A stretch of DNA of 64,000 bases from MFZZ01 sp964582715 (GCA_964582715.1 CAZOSM010000002.1:62001-126000); one strand, 5' to 3'; counted from the stretch's first letter, positions 1-8,027 are shown. Numbers and translations are program-made. The notes: generated from the letters alone by a model not told the origin.

Positions 1-112
1 AAAAAACCCCCTTATCGTGTAGTTTATGATGTGTATGAGAATAATCATACAATCTATCCAGTTGAATTTAAGACACGAGGCAATATTAAAACATATTCAT
101 AATACTACTTGC

Positions 113-118
113 TACAAT
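113..118 (+). promoter_or_regulatory. -10 box TACAAT, leaderless
   Basis: TACAAT lies 6 bases before the ATG at 125. No Shine-Dalgarno sequence is present. This fits the -10/start-codon spacing seen throughout the window. Confidence 0.5.
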
Positions 119-124
119 ATACTC

Positions 125-256
125 ATGGGTCGGGAACCAACGGTTGATAAAAATATGTTCTTTCTCATCTTAGACGAAGCAATTAAGCCTAAGAAAAAGG
201 GTAAAAAGAAAAAGTCTAAGAAATCTGAGAAAGCAAAACGTCAAACATCTCGCTAG
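125..256 (+). CDS. Lysine-rich 43-aa hypothetical protein
   Basis: I do not recognise this short ORF. It encodes about 20 ordinary residues followed by a strongly basic tail with runs such as KPKKKGKKKKSKK. The ATG at 125 is chosen because a TACAAT box sits 6 bases upstream, as for many real genes here; a longer in-frame ORF from 26 has no such signal. Its 3' end overlaps the 3' end of the convergent transposase gene by about 40 bases. It may therefore be a host gene whose tail was replaced by IS sequence, or a chance ORF. The function is unknown. Confidence 0.35.
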   Translation: MGREPTVDKNMFFLILDEAIKPKKKGKKKKSKKSEKAKRQTSR

Positions 257-1082
257 GGCGATGTCTGTTATTGTATCTAAAAGCAAATTCATCTGCATAC
301 TTCTGTAAATGTTTTGAACTTACTTTCCTATAAACTCCATAGATTCCTCGTTTAAAATGACTCCATACATTCTCGATATTTTGCGTATAACAATCTCCTT
401 TGCGATACTCATATAAACCATGCTTTACAAACTTATGCTGGAAACCATATTTAGATAGGAGTTTGTAACCTTGTAGCTCGTCAGTCATAATCTGAGAGTT
501 AGGTTTAACATGAAAATGTATCTGTTCAAAAAGTGCAATTCGCCCAGAGGATTCAATATGTTTTACCACTACATTACCTCCACGTTCCACCATACCCATA
601 ACAACTTCTTTATCATTAATTGTGCCAAATGATTTCCGTTTATTATTCTTAGCCTTTCCTCCAACATATGTTTCATCTATCTCTACAACTCCAGAAACTC
701 CTAATGGATTAGCGGACTGCATAAGTTTTCTAATCTGGTGAAACATTCGCCAAGCTGTTTTATATGTCACTCCTGTTTGCCTTTGCAATTGCTTTGCAGA
801 GATTCCAGCTCTTGTACTCGTCATGAGGAATATGGCATAGAACCAAGTAGGTAGAGGTGTCGTAGATTTCTCAAAGATTGTTCCTGCTAGTGGATATATT
901 TGTGTACCACATTGTGAACAGGCATAACAGGGACGATTCCGAAGTTTATAATGTTTGGTTATTTTTGTGCATTTTTTGCAGGTTACTCCGTTTGGATACT
1001 TTCGTAGAAAAATTGTTTTAAGACACTTATTTTGAGAAGAATACTGTTTTAAAAATGCAGAAAGTGTATAATATCTCTTCAT
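216..1082 (-). CDS. IS1595-family (ISXO2-like) transposase
   Basis: This 288-aa protein is a complete DDE-type transposase of the IS1595/ISXO2-like kind. Two CxxC pairs near residues 35/38 and 55/58 form the N-terminal zinc ribbon. A helix-turn-helix-like stretch follows at about 93-121. The catalytic domain shows the first Asp in EIDETYVGG (D136), the second in MTDELQGY (D201) and the C-terminal block IENVWSHFKRG. The full length and intact motifs suggest a functional copy. I could not identify convincing terminal inverted repeats on either side. The gene sits next to a tRNA cluster, a common insertion neighbourhood. A TAAAAT box lies 6 bases before its ATG, so it appears adapted to the host's leaderless expression style. 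Confidence 0.9.
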   Translation of the reverse strand: MKRYYTLSAFLKQYSSQNKCLKTIFLRKYPNGVTCKKCTKITKHYKLRNRPCYACSQCGTQIYPLAGTIFEKSTTPLPTWFYAIFLMTSTRAGISAKQLQRQTGVTYKTAWRMFHQIRKLMQSANPLGVSGVVEIDETYVGGKAKNNKRKSFGTINDKEVVMGMVERGGNVVVKHIESSGRIALFEQIHFHVKPNSQIMTDELQGYKLLSKYGFQHKFVKHGLYEYRKGDCYTQNIENVWSHFKRGIYGVYRKVSSKHLQKYADEFAFRYNNRHRPSEMFDVLLSQIS

Positions 1083-1088
1083 GAAGCA

Positions 1089-1094
1089 ATTTTA
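1089..1094 (-). promoter_or_regulatory. -10 box TAAAAT of the transposase
   Basis: On the minus strand TAAAAT is followed by 6 bases and the transposase ATG. There is no Shine-Dalgarno sequence, which implies a leaderless transcript. Confidence 0.5.
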
Positions 1095-1176
1095 GTCCCT
1101 TTTCCCGTGGCGTCAAGGGATAATTGCCTTTATTATTGAGCAAGTTTTGATATAATTGTATGATATCGTTTTGGTA

Positions 1177-1248
1177 GGGTGTATGGCTCAGTGGTAGAGC
1201 GCGTTCCTGATAAGAACGAGGTCGAAGGTTCGATCCCTTCTACACCCA
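1177..1248 (+). tRNA. tRNA-Ile (GAT)
   Basis: A full cloverleaf is present: acceptor GGGTGTA/TACACCC, D-arm GCTC/GAGC, anticodon stem CGTTC/GAACG with loop CTGATAA (anticodon GAT), and T-arm GAAGG/CCTTC with loop TTCGATC. The discriminator base is A. The sequence continues with CA, so a full CCA is not encoded. TATAAT at 1151-1156 is a likely promoter box. Confidence 0.95.
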
Positions 1249-1250
1249 CA

Positions 1251-1341
1251 TTGTGGCTCAGTGGTAGAGCGGTCCGATAACTATCGGACAGGTCGAAGGG
1301 GAGTCTATCCCGAAGACTTTCGGGAAGCCCTTCTACACCCA
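1251..1341 (+). pseudogene. tRNA-like relic with palindromic insertions
   Basis: This block repeats parts of the preceding tRNA-Ile: the D-arm GGCTCAGTGGTAGAGCG, AGGTCGAAGG, and the 3' end CCCTTCTACACCCACA. The 5' acceptor strand cannot pair with the 3' TACACCC. The anticodon arm is replaced by the palindrome GTCCGATA AC TATCGGAC (1272-1289). The T-loop is interrupted by a second hairpin, TCCCGAA/TTCGGGA (1308-1325). It looks like a partial tandem duplication of the tRNA that was then invaded by small palindromes. A functional but highly aberrant tRNA cannot be fully excluded. Confidence 0.6.
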
Positions 1342-1348
1342 CAATCTT

Positions 1349-1421
1349 GGACTCTTAGCTCAGTTGGTAGAGCATTCGGCTTACATCCGAAAGGTCGCAG
1401 GTTCGAGCCCTGCAGGGTCCA
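1349..1421 (+). tRNA. tRNA-Val (TAC)
   Basis: Cloverleaf with acceptor GGACTCT/AGGGTCC (one G-T pair), D-arm AGCTC/GAGC, anticodon stem TTCGG/CCGAA with loop CTTACAT (anticodon TAC), and T-loop TTCGAGC flanked by GCAGG/CCTGC. The discriminator is A and CCA is not encoded. Confidence 0.95.
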
Positions 1422-1517
1422 CAACTTCTTTTATCCTATAATATTTTGGTATACTATATCTCTCATTACTATTGTAATTATAACTAAGCTTGTACCATTT
1501 CTTTCTCTTTGAGAATG

Positions 1518-1546
1518 TATCTTGCAGTATATGCTTCTGCAAGATA
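1518..1546 (+). promoter_or_regulatory. Perfect hairpin in the leader of the 1575 gene
   Basis: A 10-bp perfect inverted repeat, TATCTTGCAG / CTGCAAGATA with a 9-base loop, lies 15 bases upstream of the Shine-Dalgarno AAGGAG. It has no U-tract, so it may act in mRNA stability or translation rather than termination. Confidence 0.5.
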
Positions 1547-1574
1547 AATCAATCACAGTGAAGGAGACTAACAA

Positions 1575-1991
1575 GTGAAACACGAAACAAGTGAAGTACG
1601 AGTAGAGGTGCCAGGCATGATTACTAAACTGGATGAATTCCATCCCGGCATTCTGATCCGGAGCACCAATATAAGGGTTACGGAGGATAGTGAAAAGTAC
1701 TTGTGTCTTACCGCACCAGAGTCTGTTGAAGGTGACTTCATAGTGCTTGTAGTAGAGGTGATTACAGGGGAGCTAACACATCTGTTTCTCTCCCAATTTA
1801 CCGTAGTACCCATGTCCGACGGCCGCTGGAACAATATTAATTATCTGTTCCATTGTCCATTAGGCGATGGAGTGAGCTACACGTATGAGCTGATAGACGA
1901 TGTGGGCAGGCCAGTCGACCCAGAAAAGAGAAGTCTTATGTTCCCACCAAGGATCAAGAGGATCACCTTTCGGGTTAAGCTAGGCGACTAG
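1575..1991 (+). CDS. Hypothetical 138-aa protein, GTG start
   Basis: I do not recognise the family. The start is GTG at 1575, supported by AAGGAG (1561-1566) 8 bases upstream; there is no signal peptide or membrane segment. The protein looks like a soluble, mainly beta-strand domain (many alternating hydrophobic residues, for example DFIVLVVEVITG and ITFRVKLGD). The gene stands alone between the tRNA cluster and a 3' stem-loop at 2010-2041. Its codon use is visibly richer in G and C than that of the leaderless neighbours. It belongs to the class of Shine-Dalgarno-led, hairpin-ended accessory genes in this window, which suggests separate acquisition or a distinct regulatory regime. Confidence 0.65.
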   Translation: MKHETSEVRVEVPGMITKLDEFHPGILIRSTNIRVTEDSEKYLCLTAPESVEGDFIVLVVEVITGELTHLFLSQFTVVPMSDGRWNNINYLFHCPLGDGVSYTYELIDDVGRPVDPEKRSLMFPPRIKRITFRVKLGD

Positions 1992-2009
1992 TTCTTCTTC
2001 GCTCATTCT

Positions 2010-2041
2010 GGCGGGTTACTACTTTTGTGCAGTAACCCGCC
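2010..2041 (+). terminator. Stem-loop after the 1575 gene
   Basis: Perfect 11-bp inverted repeat GGCGGGTTACT / AGTAACCCGCC with a 10-base loop, starting 19 bases after the stop codon. The T-run (TTTTTT) comes about 13 bases later rather than directly after the stem. Confidence 0.7.
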
Positions 2042-2093
2042 AACCCAAACACCCTTTTTTCAAAATGCATTGAAATGACTCATTGATATTAGA

Positions 2094-2099
2094 TATACT
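2094..2099 (+). promoter_or_regulatory. -10 box TATACT, leaderless
   Basis: TATACT is followed by 7 bases and the ATG at 2107. This spacing decides the start of the Clp-like gene. Confidence 0.6.
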
Positions 2100-2106
2100 G
2101 ATATGT

Positions 2107-4356
2107 ATGTCTAAAGATAATGTCAAAAAAGGATACTTCTCAAATTTGCTTGAGGCGCTTACTAACTTATTTATCTTCCTGCCATATTTTTTTTCTGTTT
2201 CTGCTTTATTCAAAACCCTTTTTACCCCTTGGAAAAACCTAAAAGCAAAAAAAGTAAAGAGAGGATTTTCTTTCAATGAATTTTTTACTCGCTTGAGCTT
2301 TAATATCATCTCAAGTGGTATTGGATTAGTAATGAGGTCTTCAATTATTGTATTTTTTATTATTGTAATTGGTTTTTATACACTTTTTATTCCGGTAATT
2401 CTTCTTCTTGCCGTAATATACTATCCATTCCATCTGATGTTAAGCAGTGTTACTCCAAATGAAGAAGAACAAAAAAACACACTACAGATGAAATTTTTAG
2501 AAGATCATATTCTGAACAATGAATACACGGATTCTGTAAAAAAATGGTTTGAATATTTATATGAAACTCACTTTAAAAAGACTCCTTGGTGGAAGCTGGA
2601 AAAGTTGCTTTCCACACCACCCTTGGCTCGGGATTGGGCTGTAGGTTACACACCAATTCTCGATGAATATACAGAAGAACTGACTAAAACAAAGTATCAA
2701 CTGAGTATCCGGAATCATATTATTGGTCGGGAAAAAGAATCGCAGCTTATTGAACGAGTACTTTCTCAATCGGATGAAGCAAATGCAATACTGGTTGGAG
2801 AAAGTGGTGTAGGCAAGCATACTATTATTGACCTTTTTGCCAAAAAAATATATGAAGGGCGTACTACATCACTACTTGCATATAAAAGGCTTCTTAAACT
2901 TGATATGGAAAAAGTACTAACACAGTATACCGACGTTAAGCAAAGAGAAGACTTTTTTGAACAGCTGATCGCAGAAGCAGTAGAGTCAAGGAATGTCATT
3001 TTACTTATCGATAATATTGAGAGATATGTTTCAACTGGAGAAGGACATGTGGATCTTTCTTCTTCTATAGAAAAATTTGCAGATAAACCATATATCCAGT
3101 TCTTAGGAATCACAACTCCATTCGCATTTGAAAAATTTGTTTATTCTAATGAAAGGATAAGAGCCTTATTTACCAAAATTGATGTTGAAGAAATTTCAAA
3201 GGAAAAGGCTTTTACTATTTTACTTGATCAGGCTATTCAGTTTGAGAAACAGTACAATGTAGTTATACCTTATGATACTATTCTGGCAGTTGTAGATAAA
3301 GGTTCCTATTACATAACAACCATTCCATTTCCCGAAAAAGCATTACAACTACTCGATTGGGCATGCGTATACGCAGTTCATACCGCAAACACACAAGTAG
3401 TCACTCCACAAATAATAAATCAGGTCCTCGAGAACCGAACTAATGTACCTACTACTATAAATGACAAAGTTAAAAAGAGCTTATTGCAGTTAGAAGAACT
3501 GTTAACTGCTCAGATTCTTGGACAAGATATTGCAATTCAGCAGGTTGCTTCTACTGTACGACGATCATTTCTCCTTATTGGAAAAAGAAAAAAGCCTATC
3601 GCTTCCTTTTTGTTCCTTGGTCCAACTGGTGTTGGTAAAACAGAAACGGCTAAAGTGATTTCTGAAGTATTCTTTGGTTTGGACAAAGAATTGTTAAGGT
3701 TTGATATGTCTTTGTACCAATCAAAACAGGATATCGTAAAGCTTATTGGATCGATAGAAACGCTCAATCCGGGGTTTCTTACTCAGTCGATTCGAGAGAA
3801 ACCCTATGGGGTCCTTCTTATTGATGAAATAGAGAAAGCTCATCCCGATTTACTAAATATTTTTTTAACAATTCTAGATGAAGGATACTTTACTGACGGG
3901 TTTGGGCAACGTGTAGACTGTAAGAACCTTATTATTATTGCTACAAGTAATGCTGGTTCAGAAGATATTTATCAGATGCTTATTAAATCTGCAGTACAGG
4001 AAGATCAGGAAATACCCACAGACACATTACTTAATATGCTTATTGAGAAAAGACTTTTTTCTCCCGAATTTCTAAACCGTTTTGATGGTGTTATTGCATT
4101 TAAATCACTTGGTGATGATTCCGCCTTTAGTATTGCAAAACAAATAGTACAGCGGGTTAATGAAGAAATGAATGAAATGCATCGGATAAGTATCCAAGTT
4201 TCTGACGATACATTAAGGAAACTTATTGAGAAAGGATATAACTCCAAGTTTGGTGTGAGGAACCTTGAAAGAATCATGCGACAGTATCTAGAAGATAAGG
4301 TAGCTAAACTTATTTTAGAAGGGAAAACCCAACCCAACCAGGTTATTCAGCTTTAA
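2107..4356 (+). CDS. Membrane-anchored ClpB/ClpC-type double AAA+ ATPase
   Basis: This 749-aa protein has an unusual N-terminal membrane part with hydrophobic segments at about 15-40 and 75-108, followed by two AAA+ modules. Module 1 has a Walker A-like GESGVGKHT near residue 230, with His where Ser/Thr is expected after GK, and a Walker B-like ILLIDNIE, with Asn in place of the catalytic Glu. It is therefore probably hydrolysis-poor. Module 2 is canonical: GPTGVGKTE (about 505), LLIDEIEKAH (about 570), sensor-1 ATSNAG, arginine finger LNRFDG and sensor-2 FGVRNLER. No ClpP-loop or classic ClpN repeat domain is evident. It probably unfolds or remodels proteins at the membrane. The start at 2107 follows TATACT plus 7 bases. 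Its 3' end overlaps the convergent gene by 14 bp. Confidence 0.88.
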   Translation: MSKDNVKKGYFSNLLEALTNLFIFLPYFFSVSALFKTLFTPWKNLKAKKVKRGFSFNEFFTRLSFNIISSGIGLVMRSSIIVFFIIVIGFYTLFIPVILLLAVIYYPFHLMLSSVTPNEEEQKNTLQMKFLEDHILNNEYTDSVKKWFEYLYETHFKKTPWWKLEKLLSTPPLARDWAVGYTPILDEYTEELTKTKYQLSIRNHIIGREKESQLIERVLSQSDEANAILVGESGVGKHTIIDLFAKKIYEGRTTSLLAYKRLLKLDMEKVLTQYTDVKQREDFFEQLIAEAVESRNVILLIDNIERYVSTGEGHVDLSSSIEKFADKPYIQFLGITTPFAFEKFVYSNERIRALFTKIDVEEISKEKAFTILLDQAIQFEKQYNVVIPYDTILAVVDKGSYYITTIPFPEKALQLLDWACVYAVHTANTQVVTPQIINQVLENRTNVPTTINDKVKKSLLQLEELLTAQILGQDIAIQQVASTVRRSFLLIGKRKKPIASFLFLGPTGVGKTETAKVISEVFFGLDKELLRFDMSLYQSKQDIVKLIGSIETLNPGFLTQSIREKPYGVLLIDEIEKAHPDLLNIFLTILDEGYFTDGFGQRVDCKNLIIIATSNAGSEDIYQMLIKSAVQEDQEIPTDTLLNMLIEKRLFSPEFLNRFDGVIAFKSLGDDSAFSIAKQIVQRVNEEMNEMHRISIQVSDDTLRKLIEKGYNSKFGVRNLERIMRQYLEDKVAKLILEGKTQPNQVIQL

Positions 4357-5218
4357 GAACTTCCTGTATCTGAGAAAGTACCAACACCATCCATAATAAA
4401 AATCCTGAAATAAAAACCAAAGGAATCGAGCGTCCGCTCATCTGCAATACCATTTGGAGCAAAATAGGAAAAGTAAGAGCATGTACTCCCAGCTGAAATG
4501 ACTTCATATATCCAAGCTTAAGCTTAAATAAAGTAGCAATAGCCCAGGTGGCAATAGATAAAAAGAAGAGTAAAAACAAATGGCTTCCTGCAACAAAGAA
4601 GGCTAGGAATAAGGGTAAAATGAATGTACCAATGATTAAGATAACGGGAGCTAACCTGGGTAAAGAAGGGAAGACTGAACTGACTTCCTGTACAAAATCT
4701 GTGTAATTATCTTTATTAATTGTGGCATTCTCTTCTACCGAATCAAGAGGTATAACTTCGTATGTCATGACCTCTTCATAATCACTTTCAGGGTAAACTA
4801 TTTCACTATCTGTCACCAGGAATAGTGTTTGGTAATCTAAATATGCTTCTATAGAAGCTTCTGTATCAATAGTAATAAAGTGTTCAGTTTCGGGAGCCTC
4901 CTGCAGTTCTGGGATATCTATAAAAACTGGTTCTTCTGCATTAGTTGAAAGGACACCATCTTTAATAGTAATAACAAGATTTTCTGGATATAGCTCGTAC
5001 ATTCTTCTTTCCAAAGTGTTCAAAAATGCTGGAAACTGAGGCAATAAAAATGCAATCTGAATAGACCAGATAAGTGCCTGCAGGGTAATTACTGCATATA
5101 CCAGCACATACAGATATTTCAGAGAGAAACTAAGCGGTGTTTTTAATATATCTCTGTAATAAGAAAAATTTGTAATACTGTTTTTAAATACGTACCACCA
5201 CGTTTTAAGCTTATTCAT
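4343..5218 (-). CDS. DUF1189-like integral membrane protein
   Basis: This 291-aa protein has an N-terminal membrane segment (about residues 34-60), a roughly 130-residue acidic extracytoplasmic region, and three or four C-terminal membrane helices from about 190 onward. The order (short cytoplasmic start, helix, polar loop, helix cluster) resembles the DUF1189 family, which has no established function. It lies 9 bases downstream of the HAD phosphatase gene on the same strand, so the two are probably co-transcribed. The family assignment is by overall pattern and is moderate. Confidence 0.65.
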   Translation of the reverse strand: MNKLKTWWYVFKNSITNFSYYRDILKTPLSFSLKYLYVLVYAVITLQALIWSIQIAFLLPQFPAFLNTLERRMYELYPENLVITIKDGVLSTNAEEPVFIDIPELQEAPETEHFITIDTEASIEAYLDYQTLFLVTDSEIVYPESDYEEVMTYEVIPLDSVEENATINKDNYTDFVQEVSSVFPSLPRLAPVILIIGTFILPLFLAFFVAGSHLFLLFFLSIATWAIATLFKLKLGYMKSFQLGVHALTFPILLQMVLQMSGRSIPLVFISGFLLWMVLVLSQIQEVLKAE

Positions 5219-5227
5219 AGCACGATT

Positions 5228-5851
5228 TTATAATAGGTTAAGTAATTCTTCTGGCGTATTGGCCAGATAGTTAGGTTCATGCTTTTCCAGAATACCTCTC
5301 TCATTAAATCCCCAGGTTACCGAAATAATTGGGAGATTAATCTTTTTACAACTTTCTATGTCTCGAACTTCATCTCCAACATAAATCGTTTTATCTGGAT
5401 CCAGGTTATGTTCTTTGAGTAAGTGTAAGAGTGCTTTATCTTTACCGAATAAATTTTTCTCCGAATGAACAAAGTCGAATGTTTCTAATTTATTCTTTTT
5501 AAGAAAAGCTTCCACATTTTCTTTACTATTAGATGTTAGGATACCCACTGTATGGGTTTTACTTATTGTGCGAATTGCTTCAACCATACCAGGAAATGGA
5601 TGAATATTTGGAATCGACTTTTTGATAAGAATCCTTCCTTCCATAAGAAGTATGGGAATGAGGTAAAACGGAACTTTACAGTATTTTAGTAGCTCAAAAG
5701 GTTTCATCGTTCTTAGTACCTTCATATCCTGTGGAGGGATTGGAGTTAGATTATATTTTTCTGCTAGGACATTATATGCTCTATAGGTTGCATCAAATGA
5801 GTCTGCAATAGTTCCATCGAAATCAAAGATGACTGTTTTATAGTATTTCAT
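5228..5851 (-). CDS. HAD-superfamily phosphatase (phosphoglycolate phosphatase-like)
   Basis: This 207-aa enzyme has the HAD motifs in order: motif I DFDGTIAD (nucleophile Asp near residue 10), motif II LTSNS (about 105), the motif III Lys region GKDKALL, and motif IV YVGDEVRDIE. An alpha-helical cap lies between motifs I and II. The pattern matches phosphoglycolate phosphatase (Gph)-like enzymes, but the substrate cannot be read from sequence. A minus-strand TACAAT box lies 15 bases upstream of the ATG. It is divergent from the tmk promoter only about a dozen bases away. It heads a two-gene unit with the DUF1189-like gene. Confidence 0.85.
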   Translation of the reverse strand: MKYYKTVIFDFDGTIADSFDATYRAYNVLAEKYNLTPIPPQDMKVLRTMKPFELLKYCKVPFYLIPILLMEGRILIKKSIPNIHPFPGMVEAIRTISKTHTVGILTSNSKENVEAFLKKNKLETFDFVHSEKNLFGKDKALLHLLKEHNLDPDKTIYVGDEVRDIESCKKINLPIISVTWGFNERGILEKHEPNYLANTPEELLNLL

Positions 5852-5879
5852 AATTATTGTTCTTACATTGTATATGTTG

Positions 5880-5885
5880 TATCAT
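5880..5885 (+). promoter_or_regulatory. -10 box TATCAT of tmk
   Basis: TATCAT is followed by 6 bases and the ATG at 5892. It favours this start over an in-frame upstream ATG at 5868. Confidence 0.5.
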
Positions 5886-5891
5886 AGCAGT

Positions 5892-6590
5892 ATGCAAGAA
5901 ATAAAAAAAGGGAAGCTCATTGTGATAGAAGGCGGTGATGGCTCAGGAAAAGGAACGCAGACAAAACTACTAGTTGATTATCTACAACAACAAAATATTC
6001 CATATGCAGAGGTTGATTTCCCCAATTATGATTCTTTTTTTGGTAAACTAACGGCAAAATTTTTACGAGGAGAGCTTGGTGCTTTAGACCAGATTTCTCC
6101 GTATTTTGCATCTCTTCCGTTTGCTCTTGATAGAAATGCAATGAAAGCAACTATACAAAAGTATCTTGATGAAGGTAAAGTTGTTGTTGCAAACAGATAT
6201 GTATCTTCTAATATGGCCCACCAGGGAAGTAAGTTCGAAAATGAGCAAGAACGCAATGAGTTTATACAATGGCTCGAAGAACTTGAGTACTCAGTACATA
6301 ACATTCCAAAACCAGATCTGACCATATTACTTGTAATGCCATGGGAAAGGGCAAAAGAGCTCACTTCTCAGAAAGATGAGAGAGGATACCTCAATGGAGA
6401 AAAACAGGACATTCAGGAAGCAGATGATGTTCATAGGCTCAAAACCGAGAAGATGTATGAATATCTGGCAACACAACAGGATTCATGGAAAACCATTCTT
6501 TGTGTAGAAAGTGGTACAATAATATCTAAAGAGGAAATTCATGCAGCAGTTATTACATTGTTAAAGGCTGAAAGTATTATTTCAACATAA
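5892..6590 (+). CDS. tmk: Thymidylate kinase
   Basis: Phosphorylates dTMP to dTDP for DNA synthesis. The 232-aa protein starts almost directly with the P-loop EGGDGSGKGTQTK. The DR(N/Y)-type base-binding segment LDRNAMKA and the helix motif NRYVSSNMAHQG follow near residues 80-115. The lid region sits around QKDERGYLNGEKQDI. The length is slightly above the usual 205-215 aa. The start at 5892 is set by TATCAT plus 6 bases. It is followed after 3 bases by the small Ig-like membrane protein, suggesting one transcript. Confidence 0.93.
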   Translation: MQEIKKGKLIVIEGGDGSGKGTQTKLLVDYLQQQNIPYAEVDFPNYDSFFGKLTAKFLRGELGALDQISPYFASLPFALDRNAMKATIQKYLDEGKVVVANRYVSSNMAHQGSKFENEQERNEFIQWLEELEYSVHNIPKPDLTILLVMPWERAKELTSQKDERGYLNGEKQDIQEADDVHRLKTEKMYEYLATQQDSWKTILCVESGTIISKEEIHAAVITLLKAESIIST

Positions 6591-6593
6591 TTT

Positions 6594-7007
6594 ATGGACA
6601 AAAAACTTCTTATTATAGGCATTTTGTTCATTGTAACCTTCATTATTTATATTGTTATAGCTTTCTTCCGAGTACCGATCTTTTCCTTTACTCAAGCAGC
6701 AAATGAAAATCGAGCAGCAGATATTTCTACTTCTCTTATATTTGCTTGGCCACTTGAGCTTTCTACAGCATCAGAGGAACCAAGCGAAATTACCGTTTTT
6801 ATCCGAGATAATGAAGGTCGTGGTATCCCAGAAAAACAGGTACGAGTAACATCAACATTAGGAGAATTACAAGGCTCACCATCTATTACCGATGACCAGG
6901 GGAAAGTTACTTTCTTACTTACCTCATCTGCTCCCGGAGTCGCACTTGTTGAAGCATACGTAGATAATAGAAAGCTTCAAAAGACGATATCCGTACAATT
7001 TGAATGA
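6594..7007 (+). CDS. Membrane-anchored single Ig-like (Big/invasin-type) domain protein
   Basis: This 137-aa protein has one N-terminal hydrophobic segment (residues 5-27) and an extracytoplasmic beta domain. The sequence after about residue 60 (EITVFIRDNEGRGIPEKQV, then TDDQGKVTFLL) has the spacing of bacterial Ig-like group 1 (invasin/intimin) domains. It probably sits on the cell surface or helps organise envelope proteins. It begins 3 bases after tmk and probably shares that transcript, with no Shine-Dalgarno of its own. Confidence 0.65.
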   Translation: MDKKLLIIGILFIVTFIIYIVIAFFRVPIFSFTQAANENRAADISTSLIFAWPLELSTASEEPSEITVFIRDNEGRGIPEKQVRVTSTLGELQGSPSITDDQGKVTFLLTSSAPGVALVEAYVDNRKLQKTISVQFE

Positions 7008-7063
7008 TGACAGAATTAAAAGTTGTTGTATAATCTACTCGTTAATACAATCTATATTTACTT

Positions 7064-7930
7064 ATGAAAATTACTAAAGCAGTTATACCGGCAGCCGGAT
7101 TTGGTACACGATTTTTACCACAAACCAAAGCAATGCCAAAAGAGATGTTACCAATCGTAGATAAACCTGTTATTCAATATGTTGTAGAAGAGCTGGTTGC
7201 ATCTGGGATTACAGATATCATTATTGTTACTGGATGGCACAAAAGATCTATTGAAGATCACTTTGACTACCCTGTTGAGCTTATTAAAATGCTTGAAGAG
7301 CAAAATAAGCAAGCTCTGATGGAAGAAGTAAAAAGGACTGCATCCCTTGCGAACTTCATTTATGTACGTCAAAAGGGGCCATATGGTAATGGAACTCCCG
7401 TTCTTTGTGCAAAGACAGTTGTTGGCAATGAACCTTTTGTTGTTATCTGGGGTGATGAATTTATTTATTCAGATCCTGCTCGTGCAAAGCAATGTATTGA
7501 GGTGTTTGAGAAATATAATGATCCAGTCATCTCTGCAGTACGTGTTCCAGAAAAAGATGTTTCCCGTTATGGTATTGTAGATGCTATCAATGTAGAAAGT
7601 AACGTATGGCAGATCAATAAACTTATCGAAAAACCTGCAACCGATGAAGCTCCTTCAAACCTGGCTGCTCATGGGTGTTACGTTCTTACACCAGATATTT
7701 TTGACATTCTCGAAAATTTGAAACCAGGGAAAAGTAATGAGATTTGGTTAACTGACGCAATTAAAGAACTCATGAAGAAAAGACCTATTTATGCATGTGA
7801 AATTCAGAACGGAAAGTATTATGATACAGGGAACAAACTGGAGTATATGAAAACAGTTGTAGATATGGCACTTAAACATCCAGAGATTAATGGAGAGTTT
7901 AAAGCGTATCTAAAATCTTTAGATTTATAA
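7064..7930 (+). CDS. galU: UTP-glucose-1-phosphate uridylyltransferase
   Basis: Makes UDP-glucose from UTP and glucose-1-phosphate, a precursor for surface glycans. The 288-aa protein has the nucleotidyltransferase signature IPAAGFGTRFLPQTKAMPKE at residues 7-26, the catalytic-site segment WGDEFIYSD, and the EKP motif in LIEKPATDEAP. It is the normal length for GalU/HasC. Three overlapping -10-like boxes precede it (7029, 7046 and 7053), so the exact transcript start is unclear. UDP-sugars could feed the GT2 synthase encoded at 26302-27948. Confidence 0.93.
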   Translation: MKITKAVIPAAGFGTRFLPQTKAMPKEMLPIVDKPVIQYVVEELVASGITDIIIVTGWHKRSIEDHFDYPVELIKMLEEQNKQALMEEVKRTASLANFIYVRQKGPYGNGTPVLCAKTVVGNEPFVVIWGDEFIYSDPARAKQCIEVFEKYNDPVISAVRVPEKDVSRYGIVDAINVESNVWQINKLIEKPATDEAPSNLAAHGCYVLTPDIFDILENLKPGKSNEIWLTDAIKELMKKRPIYACEIQNGKYYDTGNKLEYMKTVVDMALKHPEINGEFKAYLKSLDL

Positions 7931-7936
7931 AATTAT

Positions 7937-7995
7937 CGTCATGCTGAATTTATTTCAGCATCTCATATAGATCCCGAATCAAGTTTGGGATGACG
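7937..7995. repeat. Two-hairpin palindromic element, copy A (intergenic)
   Basis: The outer arms CGTCAT / ATGACG enclose two hairpins, GCTGAA/TTCAGC and TCCCGAA/TTTGGGA. The unit is 59 bp and lies between galU and rpsB. It shares its layout and arm sequences with copies at 50254, 55963 and 57029. Confidence 0.8.
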
Positions 7996-8027
7996 TTTAT
8001 TCCCGTTGCTTTTTCTTATCTTTTTGT

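Noticed and set aside
1..1140. Terminal inverted repeats of the IS1595-type element
   Set aside because: Only a weak AAAAGGG-type similarity is seen between 190-206 and 1088-1102, too AT-rich and short to call.
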